From the NCBI GenBank assembly GCA_963734685.1, contig CAVTIC010000007.1, positions 434,001 to 498,000 of the forward strand: a stretch of DNA of 64,000 nt. Direction: 5' to 3'. The position numbers and the translations under genes were made by a program. The stretch's first letter is position 1, and each line of letters begins with the position of its first letter. The notes under the pieces are model-generated. The model saw only the letters and a list, made by a program, of their open reading frames with translations. It made no database searches and was not told where the DNA came from. Positions 62,347 through 64,000 of this stretch are shown piece by piece. This stretch comes from JAOUEA01 sp963734685. GTDB lineage: Bacteria; Actinomycetota; UBA4738; HRBIN12.

Positions 62347-63261
62347 GTGGCCGACGATCCGGCGGCCTCGCCGTCGCCCGCACCGCACCTCTACGGCGGC
62401 CAGGCCGTCGTCGAGGGCGTCATGATGCGCGGCGCCCGCCATTGGGCGGTCGCGGTGCGTCGGCCCGCCGGCGACATCCACCTCGAGTCGCACGACATCC
62501 ACTCGGTGGCCGATCGACATCCGATCCTGCGCAAGCCGCTGCTCAGGGGCGTGATCGTGCTGGGTCAGTCGCTCGCGATCGGCATGCGAGCCCTGATGAT
62601 CGCGGCGAACCAGTCGGTCGATGACGAGGAGCAGCTCACGTCGAGGCAGATCGGCGTGTCGCTCGCGATCGCGCTACTGCTGTTCGTCGGGGTGTTCATC
62701 CTGGGCCCTACGACGCTGTTCTCCTGGGTTGAGGACAGGGTCGGGGGAGGCGTGCCCCTGCTGATCGGCGAGGGCGTCTTCCGTGTGTTGCTGTTCGTGG
62801 GCTACCTCTGGCTCATCGGACGCACGAAGGACATCCATCGCGTCTTCGAGTATCACGGTGCCGAGCACAAGACGATCGCCGCCTACGAACACGGCGATGA
62901 ACTGCTGCCCGGCGAGGTCGATCGCTACCCGAAAGAACACGTCCGCTGCGGCACGAACTTCTTGATCATCGTGATGATCATCACGATCTTCGTGTTCACC
63001 CTCTTCGGCACGCCGGGGTTCGTCTGGCGGGTGGTGTCGCGGATCGTCGCGATCCCGATCATCGCCGGCGTCGCCTACGAGGCGCTCCGGCTGGGCGCGC
63101 GTTTCCACGGTTCGTTGATCATGCGGGCCCTGATGGCGCCCGGCATCTGGCTGCAGAAGATCACCACGCAGCAGCCCGACGACTCCCAGATCGAGGTGGC
63201 GATCGCCTCGTTCGAGGAAGTCCTCCGGCGGGAAGAGGAGGCCTCCTCGGCCGCCGGCTGA
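62347..63261 (+). CDS. DUF1385 membrane protein
   Basis: A 304-residue protein of the DUF1385 family, commonly encoded between rpmE and prfA. LYGGQAVVEGVMMRGARHWA is the conserved N-terminus; FEYHGAEHKTIAAYE and KEHVRCGTNFLIIVMIITIF are the HGAEHK motif and the following helix. Four to five membrane helices are predicted, including VSLAIALLLFVGVFILGPTT and FRVLLFVGYLWLIGRT. The function is unknown. GTG follows six bases after the rpmE stop. Confidence 0.9.
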   Translation: MADDPAASPSPAPHLYGGQAVVEGVMMRGARHWAVAVRRPAGDIHLESHDIHSVADRHPILRKPLLRGVIVLGQSLAIGMRALMIAANQSVDDEEQLTSRQIGVSLAIALLLFVGVFILGPTTLFSWVEDRVGGGVPLLIGEGVFRVLLFVGYLWLIGRTKDIHRVFEYHGAEHKTIAAYEHGDELLPGEVDRYPKEHVRCGTNFLIIVMIITIFVFTLFGTPGFVWRVVSRIVAIPIIAGVAYEALRLGARFHGSLIMRALMAPGIWLQKITTQQPDDSQIEVAIASFEEVLRREEEASSAAG

Positions 63262-63273
63262 CGACAGCCTCCG

Positions 63274-63293
63274 GGCGAGGTCGGGACCTCCCC
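63274..63293 (+). terminator. Hairpin after the DUF1385 gene
   Basis: GGCGAGGTC pairs with GACCTCCCC across a GG loop with one mismatch, starting 13 bases after the stop. It may close the rho-rpmE-DUF1385 unit. No T-run follows. Confidence 0.45.
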
Positions 63294-63378
63294 TCGGTCA
63301 TTGCATCCGGTGGTCCGCGCCCGCAAGATGCGTGGTGAACGTCTCGATCGAGTGCACGATCAGAAGGAGCGATCCGCG

Positions 63379-64000
63379 GTGTCCACGGGTGATCCGGAGG
63401 TCCCGTTCGCGGCGAGCGGCGAGCAGGTTCGTCAACGGGAGTTCGCCACGGTCCGCAGAGGGTATGACCCCGCGCAGGTCCGCGACTACCTCGCGATGCT
63501 CGCCGCGCACGTCGAGACGCTCGAACGGACGCTCGCCGACGCCCAGGCGCGGCTCCGGCAGATCGAGGACGCCGCGCCTCCTCCGAATGCCGACGCCGAT
63601 CCCTACGAGCAGATCTCGAGACGGTTCGCGAGCGTGCTCTCCTCAGCCGACATCGAGGCCGATCGGGTCGTCGACCATGCCCGCGCCGAGGCCGAGCGGA
63701 TCAAGGACGAGGCCCAGGCAAGCGCCGAGGAGGCCCGCATCCGCGCGTCGCAAGCGCTGATCAACGCCAGGGAGGAATCCGACCGGATGCTGGCGAACCT
63801 GGCGGAGCGTCGAGAGACGATGCTCTCTCAACTGCACGAGATGCAGTCGCGCCTGCTGGCGATGGCGCAGGACCTCGAGGGGAAGAACCAACCATCGCTC
63901 CGGCGGAGGGGCCGGGTCCCGCCGCGCCCGAGGACCGGCAGGCCGAGTACGACGCTGCCGTGGAGGACCTCTGGATCGCTGCCGAGGCTTCGTCGGCGGT
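63379..64000 (+). CDS. DivIVA-domain protein, partial and probably frameshifted
   Basis: GTG at 63379 has AAGGAG nine bases upstream; an in-frame ATG at 63328 is an alternative. The N-terminus EFATVRRGYDPAQVRDYLAM is the DivIVA lipid-binding motif, followed by a long coiled coil (VETLERTLADAQARLRQIED, then AEAERIKDEAQASAEEARIR). After AMAQDLEG (about 63870-63882) the frame becomes an Arg/Pro-rich string, while the +2 frame gives EEPTIAPAEGPG and AAVEDLWIAAEASSA, typical of actinobacterial DivIVA tails. One missing G in the GGGG tract at 63879-63882 explains this. The gene runs off the right edge. Confidence 0.78.
   Translation, partial: MSTGDPEVPFAASGEQVRQREFATVRRGYDPAQVRDYLAMLAAHVETLERTLADAQARLRQIEDAAPPPNADADPYEQISRRFASVLSSADIEADRVVDHARAEAERIKDEAQASAEEARIRASQALINAREESDRMLANLAERRETMLSQLHEMQSRLLAMAQDLEGKNQPSLRRRGRVPPRPRTGRPSTTLPWRTSGSLPRLRRR

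Overview
The window is very GC-rich, densely coded DNA from an actinobacterium. The markers are a WhiB regulator, a sigma-R/RsrA-type redox sigma and anti-sigma pair, a bacterial proteasome activator ending in GTYL, a DivIVA-type protein, a bc1-aa3 respiratory chain with an actinobacterial-type subunit IV, and the order argS-lysA-hom-thrC-thrB...rho-rpmE-(DUF1385). The gene mix (cyclic 2,3-diphosphoglycerate genes, pyruvate:ferredoxin oxidoreductase next to an aerobic chain) suggests a deep or uncultured lineage rather than Streptomyces or Mycobacterium. This placement is an inference from gene content.

Layout. 1-3460 is a decayed accessory stretch. It holds gene ends, the serine-motif end of a trypsin-like protease, a truncated AraC regulator, a multiply frameshifted GIY-YIG nuclease, two intact DHFR/RibD-like reductases, and finally the 3' half of a tRNA-Met followed by a strong hairpin. 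3498-23268 is ordinary chromosomal sequence: cNMP-binding protein, hydrolase, glycosyltransferase with a CysRS-like N-terminal tail, FtsH, sigR-rsrA-PIG-L, decarboxylase, peptidase S51, endonuclease III, WhiB, ABC-F, family 5 UDG, RTX-type secreted protein, ABC exporter, VIT1-like transporter, MarR, FAD amine oxidase, DUF309, methyltransferase. 23298-29692 is one seven-gene minus-strand operon encoding cytochrome c oxidase and the bc1 complex, with ctaG divergent. 30709-36553 carries pyrE/pyrD (divergent) and a polyamine ABC operon (potA-potD-potB-potC). 36579-43948 carries Bpa, an M20 dipeptidase, a DHOD-like protein with pyruvate:ferredoxin oxidoreductase, and pdxH. 44468-46957 carries an HD-GYP/LuxR protein and a hydrolase.

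From 47039 onward lie tRNA-Arg(CCG), a receiver protein, argS, a lysA-GNAT fusion, hom, thrC and thrB. In Mycobacterium and Streptomyces rho follows thrB. Here about 6 kb intervenes: a MarP-like membrane protease, an SDR, a metallophosphoesterase, cyclic 2,3-diphosphoglycerate synthetase, 2-phosphoglycerate kinase and a transaldolase-like aldolase. Then come rho, rpmE, DUF1385 and a divIVA-like gene with a probable frameshift. The synthetase and kinase together would convert the glycolytic intermediate 2-phosphoglycerate into cyclic 2,3-diphosphoglycerate, a solute best known from methanogenic archaea. This is the most interesting system in the window.

Expression features: most neighbours overlap by ATGA or GTGA, implying translational coupling. 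At least eight genes have a TANNNT -10 element 6-8 nt before the start codon and no Shine-Dalgarno sequence, the signature of leaderless transcription. whiB has a near-consensus promoter with a palindrome in its spacer.
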